Below the pieces are notes generated by a model. That model worked only from the letters and a program-made list of their open reading frames with translations, had not been told where the DNA came from and ran no database searches. Source: Scytonema tolypothrichoides VB-61278 (lineage in GTDB: Bacteria > Cyanobacteriota > Cyanobacteriia > Cyanobacteriales > Nostocaceae). Taken from it: 64,000 nt of DNA. Location of the stretch: positions 151,253 through 215,252 of the forward strand of contig NZ_JXCA02000022.1 of NCBI RefSeq assembly GCF_000828085.3. The letters run 5' to 3'. Shown piece by piece: positions 35,401-43,151 of the stretch (positions are counted from its first letter, which is position 1; every line of letters begins with the position of its first letter). A program made the translations under genes and the position numbers.

Positions 35401-38157
35401 ATGATTATCAGAAAGTATCGTCGTCTAGTTGTCTTAATCCTTCTAGTTTTGTTTGGACTGGTTCTCACCTTGAGTCTTTCAGCTTGGTCGAAGACAAGCC
35501 ATGCAGCACTCAAGGATTACAATTCGGAATATACCTCACCGGTACACCAGGCGACGAACAAAATTCCGAATTATTCTAGTCGTGCGCTACAACTAGCGCG
35601 GGAAGGTCAACAACGCTACGATGCGGGAAAATATGATCAAGCAGTGAAGTTGTGGGAACAAGCAGCTGCGGCTTATAAGCAGATGGGCGATCGCGAAGGA
35701 ATAACTAAAAGCCTAATCAACCAATCCCAAGCCCTTCAAGATTTAGGATTAAATCCCAAAGCCTGCAAGACTTTACTCCAAGCTTTTGCCATTAACAACC
35801 CAAGCTGTAGTCAAGCACAAATAGATAGTTTCCTGACAAATTCTCAACAGCAAAATTCTATTTCCCTAACCCAAGCTGTTGGTTTGCGTAGCCTCGGTGA
35901 AGTCCTGCGAAGACAGGGATTGTTCAAGCAGTCCAAAAAAGTTTTGCAGTTGAGTTTGTCAGTCCTGAAAGAATTACCAGAGTCCAGTGCTGTGTTGCTG
36001 AGTTTAGGTAACACCGAACGCGCTTTAGGAAAGCAAAAACAAGACCGTTGGGACTATGAAGTGATTACTGAAATCATAGACCGCAAATCTCAGAAAGCTG
36101 CTTTAGCACCTTACCAACAAGCGATAAATAACTATGTCCAAGCCGCAACAGTGACATCAGCTTCACCAATTCCTAAAATTCAAGCACAACTCAATCACTT
36201 CAAACTATTACTAGAACTGCAAAATTGGTGGGAAGAACAAACAAATCGGCGCATCGCTTCTTGGTCTAAGTTTGGCGAATCTCAGTTGGTCGAACGAGCA
36301 AAGGATTTTTTGTCCCAGTTAGAGATAAAGTTGAGTCAAGATGCACAAACTTTGCAAAGTCAGATTTCATCTACTCTTGCGGCTCTTTCCCCAAATCGTG
36401 CAGCGATATATGCTCAGATAAACTTTGCTCAAGGTTTAATGCAAACAAAACAGATAAACAAGGCTGAACCTGTTTTAAACAGAGCGCTGCAACAAGCTCT
36501 TAGCATACAAGACAGGCAAGGACAAACTTATGCTTTCGGTTATCTGGGCAAATTATACCATCAACAGGGACGGTTAAATCAAGCAATTGAACTGACTCGG
36601 CAAGCTCTGGTTTTAGCTCCAGAACAAAATATTACAAAAGATGTCCGGGAAATTAGTTATCTTTGGCAATCTCAGTTAGGGACTTTACTAAGAGAACAGG
36701 GAGATACAAAAGGAGCAATTGCTGCTTATACAGCAGCTTTTAATACTCTCCAGTCTCTCCGCAGCGATTTAAACGCAAACAATCGAGATGTCCAATTTGA
36801 TTTTCTCCAAGAGGTCAAACCTGTTTATACTGAACTAGCAGATTTGCTCTTGAAATCAGAACTGAGTCCAAGCGAGCTAAATACCTTAGTCGTATCGAAT
36901 GCTAACATCAGGCAGGAAAAAGTTGAAGCGAACAAGCCTAAAAGCCGCTTAGAGTTTGCTCGAAGGGTTCTTGAGTCTCTACAATTAGCAGAATTAGACA
37001 ACTTTTTTCAAGACCCCTGTTCCCAGGAAACGGATGTCGCGGTGCAGATTGATGATATCGATCCCCAAGCAGCTGTCATTTATCCCATCATTTTAAAAGA
37101 GCGCTTAGAAGTTATTTTGTCCTTACCAAGAAAACCCCTGAAGGAAATTGCAATTCCTATTAGTGATAAGGAAGTTAATGACCTTCTGGATCGGCTTTAT
37201 GATAACTTAGATAATGTCACTGTCAATATTTCTGCTCGCAATATCTTATCTACTTCTAACCCAGATCCAGAGGAGTTAAAAGAAAATAGTCAGAGGATTT
37301 TACCGATTTTTGGACAGCTTTATAACTGGTTAATCAAACCTTTTGAAACAGAGTTAAATGCCAGTACAATAAAAAATTTAGTCTTTGTGCTTAATGGTCA
37401 ATTGCAGAGAGTGCCAATGGCTGCACTCTACGATGGTCAACAATATCTGATTGAGAAATATAGCGTTGCTCTGGTTCCAAGTCTGCAACTCGTAGACTCT
37501 AAACGGCTCAAACAGAAACAATTCAAGGTTTTAGCAGCTGGAATCAGTGAGCAAATTAAGGTACAAGAAGAGATTTTTCCTGCACTCACTAACGTGCCTA
37601 AAGAATTAAATGAAATCAAAGAAGCTTTTCCTTCTTCTTTGAAACTCTTGAATAAGGAATTTACCGCAAAAAGTATCCAAAACCAGCTTCAATTTAATTT
37701 TCCTGTTGTCCACTTAGCGACTCATGGATTGTTCAGTTCTAATCCTGAAAAAAACTTTATTATTACAGGAGATGGCAAAAGTATCAGTATCAATGAGTTG
37801 AGTGCTTTGTTAACAAAAGCAGAAAAAAATTTGGAATTACTAGTATTGAGTGCTTGCGAAACCGCCACTGGTGATGAGCGTGCTGTCTTAGGTTTGGCAG
37901 GAGTTGCTGTACGTTCTGGCGCACGCAGTACTCTCGCGACTCTCTGGCCTGTGGGAGATGCTTCCACGGCTCAAGTGATGGGTAAATTTTACCAAGACTT
38001 AAAAAAACCAGGAGAGAAAAAATCAGATGCCCTGAGGATGGCTCAATTGTCGTTGATAGAGTCGCTTAAGACAAAGCCTGCATTTGAAGAAATCAAAGCT
38101 TTACCTCCTCATCCTTATTACTGGGCATCTTACGTTTTGGTGGGAAATTGGCAGTAG
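35401..38157 (+). CDS. Secreted TPR-CHAT domain protein (caspase-like), copy 2
   Basis: The 918-residue protein starts with an export/anchor segment (RRLVVLILLVLFGLVLTLSL, possible cleavage near SHAAL). It has TPRs over about 60-520 (ALQLAREGQQRYDAGKYDQA, GQTYAFGYLGKLYHQQGRLN) and a C-terminal CHAT domain at about 600-918. The dyad residues are His775 in VHLATHGLF and Cys819 in LSACETATGDERAVLGLAG, followed by GARSTLATLWPVGDAST. All expected catalytic-site features are kept, so an active peptidase is likely. Order and spacing match cassette 1 (TpsA, TpsB, CHAT), making it a paralogous cassette. An insertion sequence begins 53 nt after its stop. Confidence 0.9.
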   Translation: MIIRKYRRLVVLILLVLFGLVLTLSLSAWSKTSHAALKDYNSEYTSPVHQATNKIPNYSSRALQLAREGQQRYDAGKYDQAVKLWEQAAAAYKQMGDREGITKSLINQSQALQDLGLNPKACKTLLQAFAINNPSCSQAQIDSFLTNSQQQNSISLTQAVGLRSLGEVLRRQGLFKQSKKVLQLSLSVLKELPESSAVLLSLGNTERALGKQKQDRWDYEVITEIIDRKSQKAALAPYQQAINNYVQAATVTSASPIPKIQAQLNHFKLLLELQNWWEEQTNRRIASWSKFGESQLVERAKDFLSQLEIKLSQDAQTLQSQISSTLAALSPNRAAIYAQINFAQGLMQTKQINKAEPVLNRALQQALSIQDRQGQTYAFGYLGKLYHQQGRLNQAIELTRQALVLAPEQNITKDVREISYLWQSQLGTLLREQGDTKGAIAAYTAAFNTLQSLRSDLNANNRDVQFDFLQEVKPVYTELADLLLKSELSPSELNTLVVSNANIRQEKVEANKPKSRLEFARRVLESLQLAELDNFFQDPCSQETDVAVQIDDIDPQAAVIYPIILKERLEVILSLPRKPLKEIAIPISDKEVNDLLDRLYDNLDNVTVNISARNILSTSNPDPEELKENSQRILPIFGQLYNWLIKPFETELNASTIKNLVFVLNGQLQRVPMAALYDGQQYLIEKYSVALVPSLQLVDSKRLKQKQFKVLAAGISEQIKVQEEIFPALTNVPKELNEIKEAFPSSLKLLNKEFTAKSIQNQLQFNFPVVHLATHGLFSSNPEKNFIITGDGKSISINELSALLTKAEKNLELLVLSACETATGDERAVLGLAGVAVRSGARSTLATLWPVGDASTAQVMGKFYQDLKKPGEKKSDALRMAQLSLIESLKTKPAFEEIKALPPHPYYWASYVLVGNWQ

Positions 38158-38210
38158 GGAGTGACCAGTAGTAAGCAATTCAAAATTCAAAATTTAAAAT
38201 TCAAAATTCA

Positions 38211-39501
38211 CAGGACTTACGCAACTGGCACAACGTAAGCGCTATCTATAGTACAGAAGTATTAATAAGTGGAATGCACCAAGAGGCTTCTGGAGGAGAT
38301 TTTATTGCTTTACTGAGCCATGCGATCGCCTAAATACATAACTAGCAACTTGGATTACTAGTGAAGCACTTTTCAAATTTTTATGAGAAAATTTAGAGAC
38401 TGTAGCTCAAATAAATACTGTCATTTATGAAATTTACTAAACTTAACTATTGTCAGTATTTGTTAAGTAGTCAAATTAATTATACTCTCACAAATTTGGC
38501 AGATCATCTAGAACAGATTAGCCATGATAAAATTAACCGCTATCTCAAAAATGAAAAGCGCTCCACCACGTCTACTTTGGGATAATGTCAAAAACGTCAT
38601 CGAAAGAAATGATAACTCGTATATTGTATTTGATGACACAGTACTTAATAAACGACATGCCACAGAAATAGAGACAAGTAAACGGCAATATAGTGGTAAC
38701 GAACATGGTGTCATCCAAGGAATTGGGTTAATAAACTGTATATATGTCAATCATGAAATTGGAAAGTTTTGGGTAGTGGACTATCGTATTTATGACCCAG
38801 ACACAGATGGGAAAACAAAGATAGACCATGTGACTGAAATGTTACAAAATCTTGTCTACCATAAGGTTTTACCATTTCAAGCCGTCTTGATGGACACTTG
38901 GTATGCAACAAATAAATTGATGTTATATATTGATAGTTTAGGAAAATATTATTATTGTCCTCTGAAACGTAATCGGCTTGTTGATGATACGGCAAGTAAA
39001 GAAGATTATAAAAGAATCGAATTGTTATCTTGGGATGAGAAAGAGTTAAAATCTGGTAAAATAATTAAAATAAAAAAGTTTCCAGGCGCTAAAAAAGTGA
39101 AACTGTTCCGGGTGACTGTCTCTACCGACAGAACGGATTTTATCGCGACAAACGATTTATCTCAAGATTCTACGAACGTTGTGCAAGAAGTGTGTAAGGT
39201 TCGATGGAAGGTTGAGGAGTTTCATAGAGAATTAAAACAATTGACTGGTATTGAATCTTGTCAATGTCGCAAAGGTCGTATTCAAAGAAACCATATTGCC
39301 TGCGCTATTTTAGTCTGGCTTACACTCAAAAATTTAGCTTATCAAAGTCGCCAAACAATTTATCAAATTAAACATGGATTATTGTCCAATTATTTAGTTC
39401 AGCAACTAAAACGCCCGAATGTTCCTATGTTTATGGTTTAGTTGTTAGCCAGTCGGCGTGACACAGTCACACCTTTGCTTGTGCCAGTTGCGTAAGTCCT
39501 G
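38211..39501 (+). mobile_element. Complete insertion sequence, 1291 bp, perfect 23-bp terminal inverted repeats
   Basis: Left end CAGGACTTACGCAACTGG… (38211-38233) is the exact reverse complement of the right end (39479-39501). ATTCA flanks both sides (38206-38210 and 39502-39506), a likely 5-bp target duplication, though the left copy is also part of a TTCAAAATTCA tandem repeat that was the target. The single transposase gene inside is frameshifted. Identical ends indicate a recent insertion. The DDE transposase is of the IS4/IS701 type; I do not assign a finer family. Confidence 0.9.
38427..39441 (+). pseudogene. IS4/IS701-like DDE transposase with a frameshift near codon 45
   Basis: The natural start is ATG 38427 (MKFTKLNYCQYLLSSQ, then LADHLEQISHDKINRYLKNE). 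That frame ends at a stop near 38583, while the rest of the enzyme (PRLLWDNVKNVIERND to the TAG at 39441) is one base out of phase, open from ATG 38524. A single extra base around 38563 (NEK followed by c, then APPRLLW) explains it. DDE-type landmarks remain: VFDDTVLNKRH, MDTWYATNKL, YYCPLKRNRLVDD, and the helical VRWKVEEFHRELKQLTG glutamate motif. Without a frameshift event the product would be inactive unless the downstream 305 residues suffice. Confidence 0.8.
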
Positions 39502-39528
39502 ATTCAGAAAACCAGTTATGGTAAGCTG

Positions 39529-40599
39529 CTATCGTAAAGCCGCCAGCATCTGTTTATTAAAATTATGAAAATCCCTGGTTTGATACCAAGTACACGCAAA
39601 CCAGGACATTCTTCTTGCGGAATCTCCCCAAGTACTAAGACTGGACGGTAGCAAAGAAATTAGAGTCTCGATTTTTTGCAGGTATGTATCTATTTCTTTG
39701 AGAAGGATGGCTTCAGCTTCCTTCTGGCTGCAACCCTGAGTCAACATCAAGATTAAGAGACTATTTGGCTGATAAGCTTGGGGTTCGCGCTCGAAGCTAC
39801 GTATATCATTAGCTAGTCGAATGCTACTGCCACAGATCAGCAACACTTCATCTATGAGAGTTTCCAGGTTGGCATAGGGAGGCTTTAGGCTAAATTCTGA
39901 ATCGACAGGTTCACCCACCATTGCGAGTAACGAGCTCTCGACGAGCGGTGCTGCTATAGATTTTCTACTATTTAAGAGATATTGTTCATAAGTTGGATAA
40001 CTTCCCATTTCTTTGACAGCTTGGGTCCAGTGTAATTCTGTGCAATGAGCCTCCCGATATAACTCAAAATGTTTCGCAAATATGCTGTAATAAATGGCAG
40101 CAGCTGGGAATTTCTGCACTTCTGAGCAAAATTTTGTCAAAGCATTAGCTAATTGCACCCAAGGCTGCGACTCATTAATTGTCGGAAATACCTGAATTAA
40201 TTCTGGATAATCACGATAAGTTGAGTTGCCACCTGATTGAACGAGTTTCACACATAGCGTTAACATTGCCTCAATTTGTTCAACTGTTAGTGTCATGCTC
40301 AGAACATCTTCGGTAATGTCATCAATAGCGAATGCGATTAGCGCCATGATAGACGCTTCAACAAGGACAGATGGTTGTGCGTAGGGGGCTGTTGCGACCA
40401 TTCCCAAACACATTCCTCCCATCCGTTGTGGTAAAATCACTGGGAACTGTGCTACCCAATTTTCCACTTCCGGATAGATGGATAACGCAGTTTGTAGCAC
40501 ATGAGCGCGGTCTACTGCTGGAATACCAGAAAGTTCATTCACTGTAGCTGTATTTTTTAAAGTTTGCTGTTGTTCAAAATAACCTTCTTTTATTTCCAT
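39529..40599 (-). CDS. Class I terpene synthase (ionising diterpene synthase-like)
   Basis: Class I synthases ionise a prenyl or copalyl-type diphosphate using three Mg2+ ions. The 356-residue product has the aspartate-rich motif at residues 93-98 (AIDDITED) and a complete NSE triad Asn264-Ser268-Glu272 in LANDIRSFEREPQ, followed by the usual helix ending in RMSWFACTWYQTRDF. The length is right for bacterial single-domain enzymes. It starts at ATG 40597-40599 with AAGGAG about 10 nt upstream and lies 35 nt behind a class II diterpene cyclase on the same strand. The pair resembles CPS/KS-type labdane-related diterpene pathways. The likely substrate is therefore the cyclised C20 diphosphate made by its neighbour (inference); product unknown. 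Confidence 0.88.
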   Translation of the reverse strand: MEIKEGYFEQQQTLKNTATVNELSGIPAVDRAHVLQTALSIYPEVENWVAQFPVILPQRMGGMCLGMVATAPYAQPSVLVEASIMALIAFAIDDITEDVLSMTLTVEQIEAMLTLCVKLVQSGGNSTYRDYPELIQVFPTINESQPWVQLANALTKFCSEVQKFPAAAIYYSIFAKHFELYREAHCTELHWTQAVKEMGSYPTYEQYLLNSRKSIAAPLVESSLLAMVGEPVDSEFSLKPPYANLETLIDEVLLICGSSIRLANDIRSFEREPQAYQPNSLLILMLTQGCSQKEAEAILLKEIDTYLQKIETLISLLPSSLSTWGDSARRMSWFACTWYQTRDFHNFNKQMLAALR

Positions 40600-40634
40600 G
40601 TTCTTACTACTCTCCTTATTTTTGTTGCTCTAGC

Positions 40635-42317
40635 CTATCTGGGAAGAATTTGCTCACTTGCAAAAGCCTGATACAGCACCGCCAGCACCGCCGAGAATAC
40701 TATCCGTAAAGGCAAATACAACTCTTTACCTCGCCATAGAAAAGGTAATTTGGAATTTCGAGCTATTTCTGTAGTAGAACTCAATTCATCCAAATACTGC
40801 CGTAAGTAGTCCACACCCCTTCTAATAGCTTGACTTAAGCGTGTTTGGGTTGTTGGTAGTGTTTTCTCTAGTGGTTTTTGCTTAACAGTATTCAAAATCT
40901 GGAGAGCGTAGGCTGTTTCTTCCAACGTCGAGCCTTGGCTGCTATTCATGCTCCAACCACCGTCTTTTGCTGATTGAGTTGCTAAAACCCATTCAACTGT
41001 TGGTTGCAACTTATTTCGTACGACTGGATTGGGATGTTTTGATAAAGCTATCGTTGCACGGGCTGCAACATAATAAGGACTTATATGCCACGTGTCTGGT
41101 TGTGACCAGTAACCATCACTGTTTCTAGTGCTGTAGAAGTAGTCAACCACTTTGTTAATACTGTTGTTTTTCACAACCCAATCAGGGGGATTAGGCACGC
41201 TTAGTAAACCTGTTAGTACATGAGCGTTGACGCTCAAAGAAATATGTCGCTCCATTTGGAAGCAACAAAAGTGAGTGTCGCGCTCAAAGTTTTGCAAAGG
41301 GTCAAGCCCGACTGTTTTCATTCCTGCTTGCTTCGCCAACAAATTGAGCGCTGCTATTATCATCCCAGTATCATCTCCGTCCCGTGGCAGACCTACAATT
41401 CGAGTGGAGCTTGCGCCTTGAGGGTTTAAGCTTTCCTGCAACCACGCTTGTAATTTCTGCAAAACTGAGCTAAAAGCCTTATCTGTGAAAGCGAACCCGG
41501 CATGAAGGAGGTTGTATAAAACCCAAGATCCCTCAAAAACATCAATCGGATAAGCATTGGGCATAGCACCCGGATCGCCAGTTCTGGAAGCTTGATTCGA
41601 TAAGTGTGTTAACCAATCAGCCGCAGCCTTATCCCACTCTGAACTATGAATCAAAACAGCAGCAGTCGCCGCAGGCGAAATACCGTAGCTACCGTTGCTT
41701 GCCTGTAGTGGCTTCAAGCGTTGAAAATCAATACAAGGAGCGAAAGCTTCTAGAGAATGAATCAAGCCAGATTTACCACTGTAAATCAGTTCCGGGGAGC
41801 AAAGGCTCAACTTGTGATGATAAATTTTTAACAGTTCAGCCTTATCTGGAAACTCAAACACCACACCCAAGTTTTCCAGTTCTTCCAAATGTTTTGGAAC
41901 TAAAATTTCAAAGGCAACGCTTTCATAGTTAGCGACTGACCATTGTCTGAGTGCAGTCCGTAGGTGAGTTTCAGCACGCTTAGCAGCATAGCGAGTTAAT
42001 TCAGTTTGCTGTGGGGCTTTTAGCAAAGCTAAAAGCCCCGCCAGGGTAGGGACTATTGTCTGAGGTGGATAACCCCAACTACCATCTTTTGATTGATGCC
42101 TAACAAGCCAGTTGAAAGAGTCTGGAAAGGCTAGCTGTTCAGGATTATGTGGGTCTCGAACCATCGCCACCCAAGCAGTATCATAAGCCGCAGCGGACAT
42201 TTTCCCTCCACCCCACTTTTCGTCATAGTCAGCCACCATCTCTTCCAGTAAAGCCAAAATCATATCTTGTATTAGGGCTAATCTAGACTGACTTTGCTTG
42301 ATTGAAGAAATAACCAC
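40635..42317 (-). CDS. Class II diterpene cyclase (copalyl diphosphate synthase-like)
   Basis: Class II cyclases protonate geranylgeranyl diphosphate and form a bicyclic labdane-type diphosphate without losing the diphosphate. The 560-residue protein has the catalytic DxDD motif at residues 313-316 (GLPRDGDDTGMIIAAL), the conserved early SAAAYDTAWVAMV and HQSKDGSWGYPP, and later QSAKDGGWSMN and LEETAYALQIL repeats of the alpha/alpha barrel. Length fits bacterial beta-gamma two-domain cyclases rather than plant three-domain ones. The start is GTG at 42315-42317, preceded by AAGGAG. It is followed after 35 nt by a class I synthase. No GGPP synthase, P450 or other tailoring gene lies in the neighbourhood, so substrate supply must come from the carotenoid pathway. 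Confidence 0.9.
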   Translation of the reverse strand: MVISSIKQSQSRLALIQDMILALLEEMVADYDEKWGGGKMSAAAYDTAWVAMVRDPHNPEQLAFPDSFNWLVRHQSKDGSWGYPPQTIVPTLAGLLALLKAPQQTELTRYAAKRAETHLRTALRQWSVANYESVAFEILVPKHLEELENLGVVFEFPDKAELLKIYHHKLSLCSPELIYSGKSGLIHSLEAFAPCIDFQRLKPLQASNGSYGISPAATAAVLIHSSEWDKAAADWLTHLSNQASRTGDPGAMPNAYPIDVFEGSWVLYNLLHAGFAFTDKAFSSVLQKLQAWLQESLNPQGASSTRIVGLPRDGDDTGMIIAALNLLAKQAGMKTVGLDPLQNFERDTHFCCFQMERHISLSVNAHVLTGLLSVPNPPDWVVKNNSINKVVDYFYSTRNSDGYWSQPDTWHISPYYVAARATIALSKHPNPVVRNKLQPTVEWVLATQSAKDGGWSMNSSQGSTLEETAYALQILNTVKQKPLEKTLPTTQTRLSQAIRRGVDYLRQYLDELSSTTEIARNSKLPFLWRGKELYLPLRIVFSAVLAVLYQAFASEQILPR

Positions 42318-43151
42318 TGTAGCTCTCCTTTGGTGAATTTTAACGATGTCTGCAATGAAAAGAAAGCAGCTAGGGTCAAGACAAAAGCAATAAAGATTTC
42401 TATGCTTTGTTATGAAATTTTTTCAGGGCAAACTGTTACAAATTCTCAGCCTACATGCGCCAAACTTGCAGATGGCAAGTGTGTCGTAGTCGTCTTGCAT
42501 TTAGTGAAAATTTTATCTCACAAGTGTGTGACTTAGGTAATTGTGGATGATTAAGAACCATCAATAATCCCTCGTTTGTCACTGATAGCAGAAATATATC
42601 CAAATCTTTGATTGAAAATACTTTGACTGTTGATTGAGAACATGATGTTTATTTTCAATACAAATGTTTTCTGCAATAGAAAAAGCAAGCTCTTCAGAAG
42701 AGAAGACTTTCAAATTTTTAATATTTTTATTTCATTAAAAATAATACTATAAACTAGTAAATTTTTCAGCAAAAATTTTTAGTCAACTTTCAAAGATCAA
42801 GGAAAACACGGAGACGTTGAGAATCAATTGGAATGAGATTCAAACCCCTCCCAATTGCACATTGCGTGTTAGCGTTAGCTTCTCGCGAAGCCAGCACCCT
42901 TAGTGTGCCTTCTAGACATAGATTTGGTGGGAGTGGTATGTACCGGTAACTTCTGACGAGGCGACAAAAAGGGCGCTTGACGCAGATAAAATAAGCTCCA
43001 TAGCCCTTAGCACGTCGTTGATAATACTTGCGCTTATTGCAACATAATTTCATAAAAACCACAACCACCTGATGCTAGGACTGTTAATCGTAACTACCCT
43101 GAGAGTAAACCTCGTAAGTTTTGGTAGTTCTTCTAACAGAGAATAATTGAC
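42318..43151. other. Intergenic region upstream of the diterpene operon
   Basis: 834 nt without a supported gene. 42540-42790 is very AT-rich. Near 42868 a TTAGCTTCTCGCGAAGCC repeat piece occurs, and a 92-codon minus-strand frame (42790-43068) runs through it but has a composition unlike a protein. The promoter of the diterpene genes should lie near 42330-42600; no operator was recognised. Confidence 0.4.

Noticed and set aside
42330..42536. 68-codon plus-strand ORF divergent from the diterpene operon
   Set aside because: Starts inside the expected leader and promoter region of the cyclase gene; no family or start signal recognised.
42790..43068. 92-codon Cys/Arg-rich minus-strand ORF
   Set aside because: Overlaps a TCTCGCGAAGCC repeat, has no ribosome-binding site and does not resemble a known protein.
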